Shown in pieces: positions 12,601-27,600 of a DNA stretch of 64,000 nucleotides. Positions within the stretch are counted from its first letter, which is position 1. Every line of letters starts with the position of its first letter. The notes under the pieces were generated by a model that saw nothing but the letters and a program-made list of their open reading frames with translations, made no database searches and was not told the origin of the DNA. Both the position numbers and the translations under genes were made by a program. Location: contig JASEVX010000006.1 of the NCBI GenBank assembly GCA_031761405.1, forward strand, positions 26,669,097 through 26,733,096, written 5' to 3'. This DNA is from Serripes groenlandicus. Its lineage: Eukaryota > Mollusca > Bivalvia > Cardiida > Cardiidae.

Positions 12601-15600
12601 ATGTTGATCAGTCAAAAAACAATGGCCGACAGGGGACTGGGCTTTTTTGCATTATATTGCTATAGTGGAAACTTAAAAAATCTTCTCCTCCGAAAGTGTC
12701 AGTTCGATTTTCAAATAATTTTGTAGAAATGATTCTTGGGTGACCCTCTATCAGATTCCTTCAATGTCATGTTGATTGGTAAAAAAACATGGCCGCCAGG
12801 GGGGGCAGGGCTGTTTTGCCTTATATGGTTATAGTGGAAACAGTCAACAGCATCGAGCCTTATCATATGTTGTGGATGCCCTGGCTGGCCTGGCTCTATA
12901 CTTGTGACAGAGGCTTCACAAAATTGGTTCTGGCAGTAAAGGACCGAGGATGCAATATAATGACAGTTGTGGAGGCCATGATAAAAGGAAATAAAATGTC
13001 TTTGGACCTACAATATCTTTCTAATTACTTTATTAAATCCCATATTTTGGTACTGAAAACAATTGTCTGGCTGGTAGAATTATTTTTATTATACGAGGTG
13101 TGTTCGAAACATTTGCACGTAAAAGTGCTTTCATATATTTATCTTTTGAAGCATTTCAGATAAATTGCACTACTGATATTTTTTTTATCGAATTGGTATT
13201 TAATCAAGCAATATCTGAATTAAGTTCCAACAACTAAACTGCCTTAAAAAAGAAATAAGAGCCATTTTCCGCAAACTTTTTGAATACCCCTCGTACCTAC
13301 AACTTTGGATTTGGAGGTCAAATGCGTTTTTGAGGCAATGGAATACACCATTTATCTAAAGCCTTGCAGTTGAACATTTGAAATGTTGTGAGCAACATAA
13401 TATTTAACCCATTCCCATATACAACAAATATGCAGCAGACAACTTGGGAAAACATCTGGACAAAATAGGGAAAAAATATCCATAGGTGAATGAACAGTCA
13501 AACCTGTGCTAAAGACCAGCTTGGAATAGCAATTCCCTGTCTATAGCAACCACACTGTAAGTTTCCCCTTTAATAATTTTCTGCATAAATGACCCTGCAA
13601 TTAAAGACCACCTATTAACAAAGAACGTATTGTGTTGTGTCCATAGGTGGTCTTTATACGCAGGTTCCACTATATATTTATTAAATAGAAATGAAAAAAT
13701 TGTGTCAAAAGGAGAAACTGAAATTGCTCATTAAGAGCAATTTATTCCTTTTACCATTATGCTTTGAGAATGTCATCTGGGGAAAATGCTTCAAATGATG
13801 GGACAGGGTAAATGATATTCAATGTTTTCTTCACCATCAGGAGAAGTACCAGGTTGCGATTAAATTCGATGAAAAATTAAAAGCAATCAACTACAGTCAA
13901 CTCATCCCTATGATGAGTCCGGAATTGGACAAGTAAGTTATCTCCCTTTTATTCATTTTCTTGGTGAAGGGAATTCCCCCTCAACCTATATATAACCAGA
14001 ACTAACAATAGTGGCGAAACTAAATATCTATGTAAACTTTAACCCTTTCCCTAATATAGACGCTTTCTAACGCCTCTGCAGCAGACAGCTTTTTGAAAAC
14101 ATAGTGACAAAAGAAGAAATTGCACACAACGTGCAATTTCTCCTTTTGCCACAATGTTTACCACTTTTTGTCATAGGTTATCCATTCAATTATGGAGATT
14201 TTCTATGTTTTGACAAAATACGTCCAAAGTCGTCTGCTGCAGAATTGTCGTATGAGGGAAAGGATTAACAATTGATTAGATATTGAAAAACAGCTTTTAT
14301 GTGTTGTTTGTTAATTTTCGATTGCCTTTAATGTATTTCGGCAGAATAATCATTATTTAAATTGTGAGTTGAACCAATTAAATAAGTTATACATATTTCC
14401 CATAGTATGTTAGAATCCTGTCACCATAGCTAGACTATTAAAATAGATGAAAACATTTTGGCAACAGGAGAAATTGCTCATAATGAACAAGTTCTCCTTT
14501 TGCCACAATGATATCCATAAATGTGCTTCAATCTGTTGCGATTTTCCATATCTTTGTCTATTTATTACCAAACTGAAAGTCATCTGCTGCATATGTGTTG
14601 TATGATGGAATACATTGACCACATACCTGATATAACATTTTAAGTTTCATCTGCTGTGAAGACATGAAAGGAAACAAGACTTCGTATAATTTTAGGAAAG
14701 TTTGAATAATACTTTTGATAGTTCTCTTTTGCAAAGACGTTTAAGTTTTTGAACATATTTGCTATAGCTAAAATTAACTTGATTTCTGATGTACAAATTC
14801 AACACAAAATATTTAAATATACACATACTAATTTAGTCCTAGTTATCTTTTAATCTATTTGTCAAACAGAAAACTGATATTTTCATTTCTGATGAATCAG
14901 ATATTTAAAGAAATAAATTAAGTCCATTATAATGATGATTTTTGTGTGTGTGTTTTTTACATGATATAGTCAGCCAGGTTTAGAGCGTCAGGCAACAATA
15001 CATACATCTGATGGGATGCGAGTTATAAGACATAGGTATAGTCTGTAGTTCTAGATAAGAGGCGTAAAACTTTGTCTCAAACCTTTTCCACATACAACAT
15101 ACAACAAATCGGCAGCAGACAGCTTATAAATGGTCCGGGGGAAATATATGAACAAATCTCTGTATATAAAAGGGTTAGGAATAGACTTTAACCCTTTCCC
15201 TCATACGACAATTCTGCAGCAGACGACTTTGAACATATTTTGTCAAAACATAGAAAATCTCTACAATTGAATGGATAACCTATGACAAAAAGTGGAAAAC
15301 ATTGTGGCAAAAGGAGAAATTGCATGTTTTGTGCAATTTCTTCTTTTGTCACTATGTTTTCAAAAAGCTGTCTGCTGCAGAGGCGTCAGAAAGCGTCTAT
15401 ATGAGGGAAAGGGTTAACACATTGTGGCAGAAGGAGAAATTTGCTAATAATGAGCAATTTCTCCTTTTGCCACAATAGTTTCAAAAGCCGTCTGCTTTAC
15501 AAGCGTCTATATGTTGGAAATAATTAAATCCTTATTTAACGACTAAGCCCTATATTGTGGGTACTCATTGTGGGTACACAAAAGAATTGTCTCACTTTGG

Positions 15601-18600
15601 GTACACAAAAGAATTGTCTAAGTGAGACTATTCTTTGTGTACCAACAATATAGGGTTCAACTGTTTAACCTTTACCCACATACAACAAATATGCAGCAGA
15701 CAACTTTGAAACATCCAGGTAAAAATATGGATAATCTCTCTGTAATAATGAATATAAATATAATTATTGATTATTATAGTAAGAAACATTGTGACAAAAA
15801 CAGAAACTATTCATCATGAGCAATGTCTCATTTTTGCCTCAACGTTTTCAAAAGTCGTCTGCTGCAGATGCGCCGAAACGTTTCTGCATGTGGGAGCTGG
15901 TAAATAAGAGAGATATTGTTTTTCCAAGACCTGTTTACACCTCCTTATCTAGACCCCTTTATAAAGTTACATCACATTGTGATCGTGGGCGGTGTGTAGG
16001 TATAGCCACACTCTGTTGTTTTCTATACCTCCCTCTAATATCCCTTAAATATATCTTTCCCTACCCCTTCCACCCCTTTATAAAAAAAAACCATATATGA
16101 TTATTTTTTTATCATGAATAAAATACTAAAAAAAAAGTATATATATATATATTTACAGGAAAAATATATATATATATATATTACTTTTAAATAAGCTATG
16201 AATCTTTCTGAGAGAAAAAAATATATTCTAAGATGGGGGCCACCATTTTGGATATGTATCAAATAGGGGTCATGTAAAAAAATTGAATTGAAATTTTTTA
16301 TCGTCTAGTCAATTAGATTTAAAAGCGATATTTATGGATATAGAAGTCTGATATCATTTTTGTTCTCTATAATTCCTAATGAATGACATTAAAGGTGTGA
16401 AATACTTATTGTATATTTATTACCTTGTAATAGACAACAACAATACGAATTCCAAATATATAATGGTCATGTAAAAAAAAATCACAAATTGAGCATTATC
16501 ATTGTCTAGTCAATCATTTTTAAAATCAATATTTATGCCCAATATATGCTCTATATAATTTAAGCATTTTACGTTTAGGTAGCACCTATAAATACATTAG
16601 TTATTGGTATAGTTGTTTTGTTTGTTAAAATCAGTACATTGTAAAAGTAAATTTGTCCGACCATTGCTTGGGGTCACTTCTCTGTTGTTTGTTCAACTGC
16701 CCGTCTCTCTTTTTGTAGGTTATAGTTATGGGAAAGTGTTCCTTTAACCCTTTTCCATCCGGTTGTAGGTTATAGCTATTGGAAAGTGTTTCTTTAACCC
16801 TTTCCAACCCGGTTGTAGGTTATAGTTATTGGAAAGTGTTGTAGGTTATAGTTATTGGAAAGTGTTCCTTTAACCCTTTCCCACCCGGTTGTAGTTTATA
16901 GTAATTGGAAAGTGTTCCTTTAACCCCTTTCCCATCCGGTTGTAGGTTATAGTTATTGAAAAGTGTTCCTTTAACCCTATCCCGCCCGGTTGTAGGTTAT
17001 AGTTATTGGAAAGTGTTCCTTTAACCCTATCCTGCCCGGTTGTAGGTTATAGTTATTGGAAAGTGTTCCTTTAACCCTATCCCGCCCGGTTGTAGGTTAT
17101 AGTTATTGGAAAGTGTTCCTTTAACCCTATCCCGCCCGGTTGTAGGTTATAGTTATTGGAAAGTGTTCCTTTAACCCTTTCCCATCCGGTTGTAGGTTAT
17201 AGTTATTGAAAAGTGTTCATTTAACCGTTTCCCACCCGGTTGTAGGTTATAGTTATTGGAAAGTGTTTCTTTAATCCCTTCCCACCCGGTTGTAGGTTAT
17301 AGTTATTGGAAAGTGTTCCTTTAACCCTTTCCCACCCGGTTGTAGGTTATAGTTATTGGAATTTGTTCCTTTAACCCTATCCCGCCCAGTTGTAGGTTAT
17401 AGTTATTGGAAAGTGTTCTTTTAACCCTATCCCGCCCGGTTGTAGGTTATAGTTATTGGAAAGTGTTCCTTTAACCCTATCCTGCCCGGTTGTAGGTTAT
17501 AGTTATTGGAACGTGTTCCTTTAACCCTATCCCGCCCGGTTGTAGGTTATAGTTATTGGAAAGTGTTCTTTTAACCCTATCCCGCCCGGTTGTAGGTTAT
17601 AGTTATTGAAAAGTGTTCATTTAACACTTTCCCACCCGGTTGTAGGTTATAGTTATTGGAAAGTGTTCCTTTAACCCTTTCCCATCCGGTTGTAGGTTAT
17701 AGTTATTGGAAATTGTTTCTTTAACCCCTTCCCACCCGGTTGTAGGTTATAGTTATTGGAAATTGTTTCTTTAACCCTTTCCCCCACGGTTGTAGGTTAT
17801 AGTTATTGGAAAGTGTTCCTTTAACCCTATCCCGCCCGGTTGTAGGTTATAGTTATTGGAAAGTGTTCCTTTAACCCTTTCCCACCCGGTTGTAGGTTAT
17901 AGTTATTGGAAAGTGTTCCTTTAACCCTATCCTGCCCGGTTGTAGGTTATAGTTATTGGAAAGTGTTCTTTTAACCCTATCCCGCCCGGTTGTAGGTTAT
18001 AGTTATTGGAAAGTGTTCCTTTAACCCTATCCCGCCCGGTTGTAGGTTATAGTTATTGGAAAGTGTTCCTTTAACCCTATCCCGCCCGGTTGTAGGTTAT
18101 AGTTATTGGAAAGTGTTCCTTTAACCCTATCCCGCCCGGTTGTAGGTTATAGTTATTGGAAAGTGTTCTTTTAACCCTATCCCGCCCGGTTGTAGGTTAT
18201 AGTTATTGGAAAGTGTTCTTTTAACCCTATCCCGCCCGGTTGTAGGTTATGTTATTGGAAAGTGTTCCTTTAACCCTATCCCGCCCGGTTGTAGGTTATA
18301 GTTATTGGAAAGTGTTCTTTTAACCCTATCCCGCCCGGTTGTAGGTTATAGTTATTGGAAAGTGTTCCTTTAACCCCTTTCCCGCCCGGTTGTAGGTTAT
18401 GTTATTGGAAAGTGTTCCTTTAACCCTATCCCGCCCGGTTGTAGGTTATAGTTATTGGAAAGTGTTCTTTTAACCCTATCCCGCCCGGTTGTAGGTTATA
18501 GTTATTGGAAAGTGTTCCTTTAACCCTATCCCGCCCGGTTGTAGGTTATAGTTATTGGAAAGTGTTCTTTTAACCCTATCCCGCCCGGTTGTAGGTTATA

Positions 18601-21600
18601 GTTATTGGAAAGTGTTCCTTTAACCCTATCCCGCCCGGTTGTAGGTTATAGTTATTGGAAAGTGTTCTTTTAACCCTATCCCGCCCGGTTGTAGGTTATT
18701 GTTATTGGAAAGTGTTCCTTTAACCCTATCCCGCCCGGTTGTAGGTTATAGTTATTGGAAAGTGTTCCTTTAACCCTATCCCGCCCGGTTGTAGGTTATA
18801 GTTATTGGAAAGTGTTCCTTTAACCCTATCCCGCCCGGTTGTAGGTTATAGTTATTGGAAAGTGTTCCTTTAGCCCTATCCCGCCCGGTTGTAGGTTATA
18901 GTTATTGGAAAGTGTTCTTTTAACCCTATCCCGCCTGGTTGTAGGTTATTGTTATTGGAAAGTGTTCCTTTAACCCTATCCCGCCCGGTTGTAGGTTATA
19001 GTTATTGGAAAGTGTTCCTTTAACCCTATCCCGCCCGGTTGTAGGTTATAGTTATTGGAAAGTGTTCCTTTAACCCTATCCCGCCCGGTTGTAGGTTATA
19101 ATAGTTATTGGAAAGTGTTCCTTTAACCCTATCCCGCCCGGTTGTAGGTTATAGTTATTGGAAAGTGTTCCTTTAACCCTTTCCCGCCCGGTTGTAGGTT
19201 ATAGTTATTGGAAAGTGTTCCTTTCACGCTATCCCGCCCGGTTGTAGGTTATAGTTATTGGAAAGTGTTCCTTTAACCCTATCCCACCCGGTTGTAGGTT
19301 ATAGTTATTGGAAAGTGTTCTTTTAACCCTATCCCGCCCGGTTGTAGGTTATAGTTATTGGAAAGTGTTCCTTTGACCCTCCTTTCCCACCCGCAGACTC
19401 ATCTGTGTCAGATAACTTTTGAAAACACAATGAGCAATTTCTCCTTTTACTACTTTTCCTCCTCTTCTGTCCATAGAATGGTCCATACATTAGAGTGTTA
19501 ACCCTTCCCCTCATACGACAATTCTGCAGCATACGACTTTAAACATATTTGTCAACAAATAGAAAATCTCTATAATTGAATGGATAACCTTATTACTAAA
19601 AGTGGAAAACATTGTGGCAAAAGGAGAAATTGCTCGTTCTGAGCAATTTCTTCTTTTGTCACTATGTTTTCAAAAAGCCTTCTGCTGTAAAGGCGTCAGA
19701 AAGCGTCTATATGAGGGAAAGGGTTAATCTTTCATTTCCATAGGCCCTTATGTCAATCTCATTAAGCCTTTCCCAAAAACAACAAATCTGCAGCATCTTA
19801 CTTTGAAAACATAGTGACAAAAACATGAAAAATCTCCATAAAGGATAGTTTAATTGTAAAAGAAAGTTGAAAACGTTGTGGCTAAAGGAGAAATTGCTTG
19901 TTTTGAGCAATTTCTCCTTTTGTCACAACGTTTTCAAAAGTCGTCTGCTGCAGATGTGTCAAAATGCGTCTACAGGTAGGAAACGGTTAACTCCCATTCC
20001 CTTTTACAGTCAACATTAATTTTGAAGCATTTACTGCTTATGACTTCGAAAAACATGTAGGTAATGGAGAAATTGCTCAAGCCAAGTAATTTGTCCCTCT
20101 CTTTCCCCCCATGTTTTCGCCGAGCCCCGGTAGCTCAGTCAGTAGCGACGTGGGCTGTCATTCCTTGGGTTGTGAGTTTGAATCCCGGCTCGGCCAACTT
20201 TCTTTCCGACGATGCCAATGCGACATGCGTCATTCGTCTTCCACCAATGGGCTAAGTCTATGTGGAAAAGCAGCCAATTGCTTGGGAAGAATGTTGTTGG
20301 AGTACTGGTGTGAGAAAACCAGGAAATGCATGAGTAGGTGAACTGGCCGCCGTGATATGACTGAGAAATTGTTAAAAACGGTGTTAAACCCCAATCAATC
20401 AATCAATCAAACCCCCCATGTTTTCAACTTTATCAAAATATTATTTCCTGTTTTCCAATTTCCAAATGTTTCATATCCTGTAGCAGTTGTTTTTATAGCC
20501 GGTTACTCTAAAAATATAATATAAGGTCAACAATTTAAAAATACGTGGACACTTACAAAACATTTGCTGCTCGACAATAAAGGAAAACTTTTGTTAACCG
20601 TTTTTCCTAAAGATTATTCCTACAATTACAGAAACAGATATTTTTATTTTTATACATTATTTCTTAGTTAAGTTTTACACTTTACCACATACAAAAAATC
20701 TGCAGCAGATGACTTTTAGATAAAAATATGGAAACATTTTACAAATAAAATTATTATTATTGACTAATATTTGAAAACATTTGAAAGCTCTCTTTTTGCT
20801 ACAAATGCTTCAGAGTGAAAGATGATTGTCAATCCTTGGGTTGTTAGTTCGAATCCCGGTTCGGCCAACTTTCTTTCTGACGATTGACATGCGACATGCG
20901 TCAATCGTCTTCCACCAATGGGCTAAGTCTATTTGGAAAAGCAGCCAATTGCTTGGGAAGATTGTTGTTGGAGTACTGGTGTGAGAAAACCAGGAAATGT
21001 ATGAGAAGGTGAACTGGCCGCCGTGATATGACTGAGAAACTGTTAAAAACGTCGTTAAACCCCAATCAATCAATCAATCAAATAAAATTATTATTATTGA
21101 CTAATATTTGAAAACATTTTAAAGCTCTCTTTTTGCTACAAATGCTTCAGAGTGAAAGATGATTTTATTAACTTCATTTCAAAGTGAAAGATGATTTTAG
21201 TAACTTCATTTCATAGTAAAAGATGATTTTATTAACTTCATTTCAGAGTGAAAGATGATTTTATTAACTTCTTTTCAGAGTGAAAGATGATTTTATTAAC
21301 TTCATTTCAGAGTGAAAGATGATTTTACTAACTTCATTTCAGCGTAAAATGTTATTCAAGTAACTTCATTTCTGAGTAAAAGATGATTTTATTAACTTCA
21401 TTTTAGAGTAAAAGTTAATTTTAGTAACTTCATTTCAGAGTAAAAGTTAATTTTAGTAACTTCATTTCAGAGTAAAAGTTAATTCTAGTAACTTCATTTC
21501 AGAGTAAAAGTTAATTTTAGTAACTTCATTTCAGAGTAAAATATGATTTTAGTAACTTCATTTCAGAGTAAAAGATGATTCCTATAATTATGGAGATTTC

Positions 21601-24600
21601 GACATGGAACCGTCAGATGATGATCAGAATACAGTACACAAGTTAGCACCAATATTACCAACAGTGGCAGAGGAGCTAGAACAACCAACAGTTGATGTGT
21701 AAGTATGAGAGTTTATTCTGTTGATATTCTATTTATATTTTGTAAACTTGCAAAATGTTCCCTGTGTTAATGACTATGCAAACTACCTGGTGATATCATC
21801 GGGAAGGGTCTGCATTCCAACTTCATGTGTAAAAAGTATGAGCAAGTGCGATATGATTCATCATTAAAATAAGCTTTCAAAATCTAACAGTATCATAAGA
21901 GGGCACACTGGACATATTGGCACTGCACATCCGCACTCTGTGAAAGTTGATGTAATTTCTCGTAAATAATGTCAATCAAGCCAATGACGCCTTCGTTGCA
22001 AGAATATGTACCGCAACATAATTGTTGATGTAGTATAAGATGTTTTCTCATTACCATTTAATAGTACATGTAGTTGGTTCAAAACCAATGTGTATTGTTT
22101 GTTTTGATTGGTTTAAAACCAACCATGTTTGGCAAAGGTTACTGCATTTATTAGGAAATTGATCACATGAATTACTTCTTAAAAAAAAAAATCATTTACT
22201 TACAAGATTTGAAAATCCATCTCACTACTTTATGTTGTTGCTCGCTAGAATAATGCAACCTGTAGGCGAGAGTAAAATCATTTGAAACATATGAATGCTT
22301 AGTAACTTTAACCTGTGTCCATTGATTGATTGATTGATTGGGGTTTAACGCCGTTTTTTAACAATTTCTCGGTTATATCACGGCGGCCAGTTCACCTACG
22401 GTACTCATGCATTTCCTGGTTTTCTCACACCATTACTCCACACAACAATCTTCCCAAGCAACTGGCTGCTTTTCCACATAGACTTAGCCCATTGGTGGAA
22501 GACAAATGACGCATGTCGCATTGACTTTTGTCAATCGTCGGAAAGAAAGTTGGCCGAACCGGGATTTGAACTCACAACCCCTGGATTGACAGCCCGCGTC
22601 GCTACCAACTGAGCTACAGGGGCTCGGCCTGTATCCATTGTGTAGGATTTGAAAACAAGGGGGGATTTTTATCGGAAAATTTATTTTGTGAACATACTGA
22701 GGCATTTTTCCTTCTTTGTCTATTTTAAAAAAGTCCCCCCTCGCATACAAATTTAGGGGGAAATATTCAAAACAGTGCGATAATTAGAAAGATCCCCCTC
22801 CTAGAATGAAAACGGATAGTGATAAGTGTTAAAAATATTGTTTTAAATTGATGGAATTTCATATGCTTTTTCAACAAGCATGTGTCTGGACTTGTGATAT
22901 CTGATTTTATGATATGTCTGTACATTTTCCGTTTGAAATACTTGCAAATTGACATGCGCAGTTCAGACACAACGGATTAAAATTCCGTATCCCACCTGGT
23001 GAAAATACGAGACTGTGATGCAGACAGTGCCGTATTACTTTCAGTGAGGTTCCCGTTTTGAATCTGGGCTACGTAATAAAATATGCAGACAACCAGTACT
23101 ATTTAGGAAAATTGTTTCTATTGTATGTATCGAAAACCTAGCGTCAAATTAATAAAACCCGCAGATAAAAATTATGTTGTTATTTTCTTCCACAAAACAA
23201 TAAAACTTTAATTGGATAATGTTATTGGGCAGGACCTACTTATAAGCATACTTTCTAGGGACGTGGCCTAAGTATTGTAGTAAATATTCATCCGCCATTC
23301 AACCTTTCATTCCAAGATTACAAAATTATATCCCAAATAAAAAATATATTGAATCTGTATATTTGTTAGTTTTTTCGCTCTTCATAGATCATAGGTATAT
23401 AATAAAGGAATATTACGCTGCGGGAGCGATAAATGTGTCGTAAGATATCAATTTACTTGTAGTGCAATATGAACCCTTTTATTGCTCCCGCAACGTAATA
23501 TTCCGTATGTATTTTCACAAAGTATCATAATACAGCATTATTTCACCAGTAAATGGTTACCATCTAGTACATCCTGAAAAAGTTATGAGCATGAACATAT
23601 TGCTGTCCTTTTCACGAATATCGGCATTATTATTCACAGCTGAAACTTATAAACGAGACAAAATGGACAACAAAAAATAACACCATGTCAAAATTTATGA
23701 AGAATGATATTCATCAGTGCAAATGAAATGTCTCACACAAGAAAGGGTCCCATACATTCCCGATTGAATTATATAAAAAAATAAAAACTTTTTCTAGACA
23801 ATTTTAGATAACTGATTGCAATTATGAATGTTTAATGTATGGTCATCAAAATTTCAATAATTAGTTTGAACTAAGGTAACATGACGAAATTTGTTTAACT
23901 TAACTGATTGCTGAATATTTAGATATCCATCAGTAAACATGTGGTACCAAGTTGGTGTCACATTAGAGCCCGCACCAGAGCCCAGGTATTATAAGGACAC
24001 AAAATAATACATATATCTATAGGCAAAGTAGTGCACAAGCTAAAATCAATGTATTGTGGGTTAAATTTGAAATGTCACATGATAGAGGTCAGTTTACTTA
24101 GATAAAATAGTTTTCTATGACCTTATATTCATGTTACTGTGACAGTTCAATGTATTCAGTGAATGCATAAGGACCTCTGAAAGCATACACAGATAGGCTA
24201 GTTAGAAAAAAAGGGAAATTGGCTGAAAAAGATTTAAGGAAAATAAATGCTCCTTAATTGTCTTGAATGCCCTGACCAGATTCGTTTCGCAGTTTGAACT
24301 CTACTGAGGGAAATATTTTATCAATGAATTATTTTGTGGTTTATTTGGCATTTCTCCTTGCATACTTTATCACTTTCCCACCTGCAGACACATTTTGACG
24401 CGTCTGCAGTAGACAATTTTTGAAAAAATTGTGACAATAGAAGCAATTTGTTCTCTCACCACAATATTTTCAACTCTATTCAATAATTATACTTTCATTT
24501 AGAAACATTATCCAAATTTTTGCCTAGATATTTTCAAAATTGTCTGTTGTAAGTGTGAAAGTGTTATACTACATATAGTTGAAACTCCGTAGAATATTGG

Positions 24601-27600
24601 TGCTGCTAGTATAAGACGCTTTCTTATGCCTCCACAGCAGACAGCTTTTTGAAAACATAGTGACAAAAGAAGAAATTGCTCAAAACGAGCAATTTCTCCT
24701 TTTGCCACAATGTTTTCCACTTTTAGTCATAGGTTATCCATTCAATTATAGAGATTTTCTATTTTTTGACAAAATATGTTCAAAGTCGTCTGCTGCAGAA
24801 TTGTCGTATGAGGGAAAGGGTTAAAGACATATGGTGCTGCTTAATCTATTTATAAATGTTTGTGAATCTCGCACAAACTTGCATGTAGCAGCTTCAAACT
24901 GTTAATTGCTCAGTAGCAGCTAACACTTTTGGATAGCAAGGCATCCAATCATGTTGCCAATTTCGTTTTTGCCAGTCAGAAAAATAACAAACAATCAATA
25001 GCATGACTTTGTGTACATGTAGTTATTTGCTTCAATTGTAGCCAACCAAGTATATGTCTGTGTTACATGTATGCAAGATGCTTCAAAGAGTTTATTGTAT
25101 CGTCCTTTAAATCTTCAGTACCAAATATTACTATTCCTTAACCCTCTCCCACATGCAACAAATTGGCAGCAGGCTGCTTTGAAAATATCTCTGTAAAATA
25201 TTGAAAATCTCTTTAAATGATAGTATGATTATTTTGAAAAGTGTTGAAAATATTGTGGCCATAGGAGAAGTTACCTCTTTTGCCACAAGGTTTTCAGAAG
25301 TTGTCTACTGCAGAGGCATCAGAAAGTGTCTGTTGTATGTGGGAAAGGGTTAATTTAAAGTGTTTTAAATTAGCCAAATTTACAGTTAAAAATTGAATAT
25401 ATCAATATAGTGATTTATAATGGCTGTTTTTAACCCTTACCCACATACAGCAAACCTGTAGCAGACAAAAATATAGAAAATCTCTTAAATTGTAAGTATA
25501 ATTACTGAAAAAAGTTGGAAACATTGTGGCAGAAAGGAGAAATTGCTCATTATGTTTTCAAAAGTTGTCCGCTTCAGATGCGTCAAAATGCATCTATAGG
25601 TGGGAAAGGGTTAATAAACTTAGCAGAATCCAAGGGTTTAGCCAATTATGGACAAAATAAAATAAAAACCAGCAAAAATTAGTTCGGAAAACTGTTTATT
25701 ATAAACCAAGTGTTGCCATATGGGGTCTTGTTGCATCTGTATTATTTGAACAGTGAAGGCTCAGACAAGCCTTTTCATTTACACAATTTCATCATAGCCT
25801 TCATTGTCTGTTTACAGATAGACAAGTCATATATAAAATTGCCACATGGGTTTACCCAACTATCTCTTCAAGTGATCTCCAAATTGGGGACGAAATAAGA
25901 CCCGATTTCTCCTTGTGCATTTATTTCTATTAACCCTTTCCCTCATAGGACAATTCTGCAGCAGACGACTTTGAACATATTTTGTCAAAATATAGAAAAT
26001 CTCCATAATTGAATGGATAACCTATGACAAAAAGTGGAAAACATTGTGGCAAAAGGAGAAATTGCACATTCTGTGCAATTTCTTCTTTTGTCACTATGTT
26101 TTCAAAAAGCCCTCTGCTGCAGAGGTGTCAAAAAGCGTCTATATGAGGGAAAGGGTTAAATTTTTATATTCAGAGAGTTCAATAGTTGCTTTTATATTTT
26201 GCCACATTCTCTCAGAAAAGAAAATATTCAGTTATTTACTGGCATTTTATGCTTTATAGGCCATTTATTTTATTCACTTATTTGCATAGGACCTCTGTTG
26301 GGCCATATTATATGTTTTCCTGGTGGTTGTATGATAACAGTTGTAAATTCTTAAACATTAACTATTTTTAATCAAACCAAGCTGAGAAAAGATATCTGTT
26401 TGGTGTAAAAAATATTTAATTCAACTGTTAATACATGTATTAAAACACAAACTATTTTATAACCGGATTGAGAAAGAAGCTATATTAGCTTATTTGAATC
26501 TCTCTGCCAGAGAGATTATTTTAAAAAACCTCTATTGCCTTTAAAATTTACTTCAGTTAGATTTTTTCTGTTGATTGGCTGGCATTGAGTTCTATCCAGT
26601 ACCTATATTATAGGGATTGGATTTCAAATTAACCTCTTCCCTACCTGTAGACGCATTTTGATGCTTATGCAGCAGAAGACTTTTGAAAACATTGTGACAA
26701 AAGGAGAAATTGCTCAAAACAAGCAATTTCTCCTTTAGCACCAAAGTTTCCAACTTTTTTTCAATAATTATACCTACAATAATAGAGATTTTCCATATTT
26801 TTGAGTAGACATTTTTAATGTCGTCTGCTGCAGAATTCTTGTATTTGGGAAAGGGTTAAGATTATAGACCATAAAATAAGCCTCTAATGTAGAGCATTGG
26901 AGATTGATAGATCTGACTTGGTATGCAGCTTGGAATGTTATACAAATGTTTCACTTTACTGGATTTTCTTTGCAAAAGAGTTGGAAATATTAGGCAATTA
27001 ATCGTTTATTGGCAAAATGGTTAAATGTGTTTTGAAAGAATAATTTATTTTAATTCAAATCTTATCATATAAGGATCTACAAGTAAGCCGCTTCTAACGC
27101 AATGGGGTCTTGTTGCAGTAGAGGGCAGAGATACCTCAGGAAAGCATTTGAATACAAACAGTCTCATCAGACCCTTCACTCTCTTCCTATAATTTTTAAG
27201 CTTGTCTGTTTTTCAAAGAAAATAATTGGGCTATTGTGATAACCTTGGGGTTATCATCGTCATCTGCATCTACGTCGTCAGAAAACCTTACCTTTTAACT
27301 CAAAAACAGTTCAACATTTTCAAATGAAACTTCGTACCATGTTCCTAGGAATAATATGCATGTCTATACCAAGTCACATAACTCTGGCTTTCATAATTAT
27401 TCAGGAATGCCCCTTGTTTGACTTAGAAATAAACAGAGGAGCGATGGTGTTCGCTCCGCGGCGCTCTTGTTTTAACAAGATGTGTCTCCTGCCAAAAGAA
27501 CCAACATGGAGGCAATAATAAGGATCCTAAATGGATTATTTTAAATTAGACCCATAAGACATCTTATATCCTGAATGATTCAAATGTATTAACAGATACG

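Noticed and set aside
12789..13163. 124-codon frame on the + strand
   Set aside because: Begins in a repeat, runs into a mariner-type MITE, has no flanking splice logic in the anoctamin frame and no recognisable domain.
16713..19385. Possible CRISPR array or telomeric/centromeric repeat
   Set aside because: No unique spacers between repeats and a metazoan context; it is a contiguous 50-bp minisatellite within one intron.
20119..20200. tRNA gene in the SINE head
   Set aside because: A and B boxes are present, but it is joined to the SINE body and flanked by target duplications.
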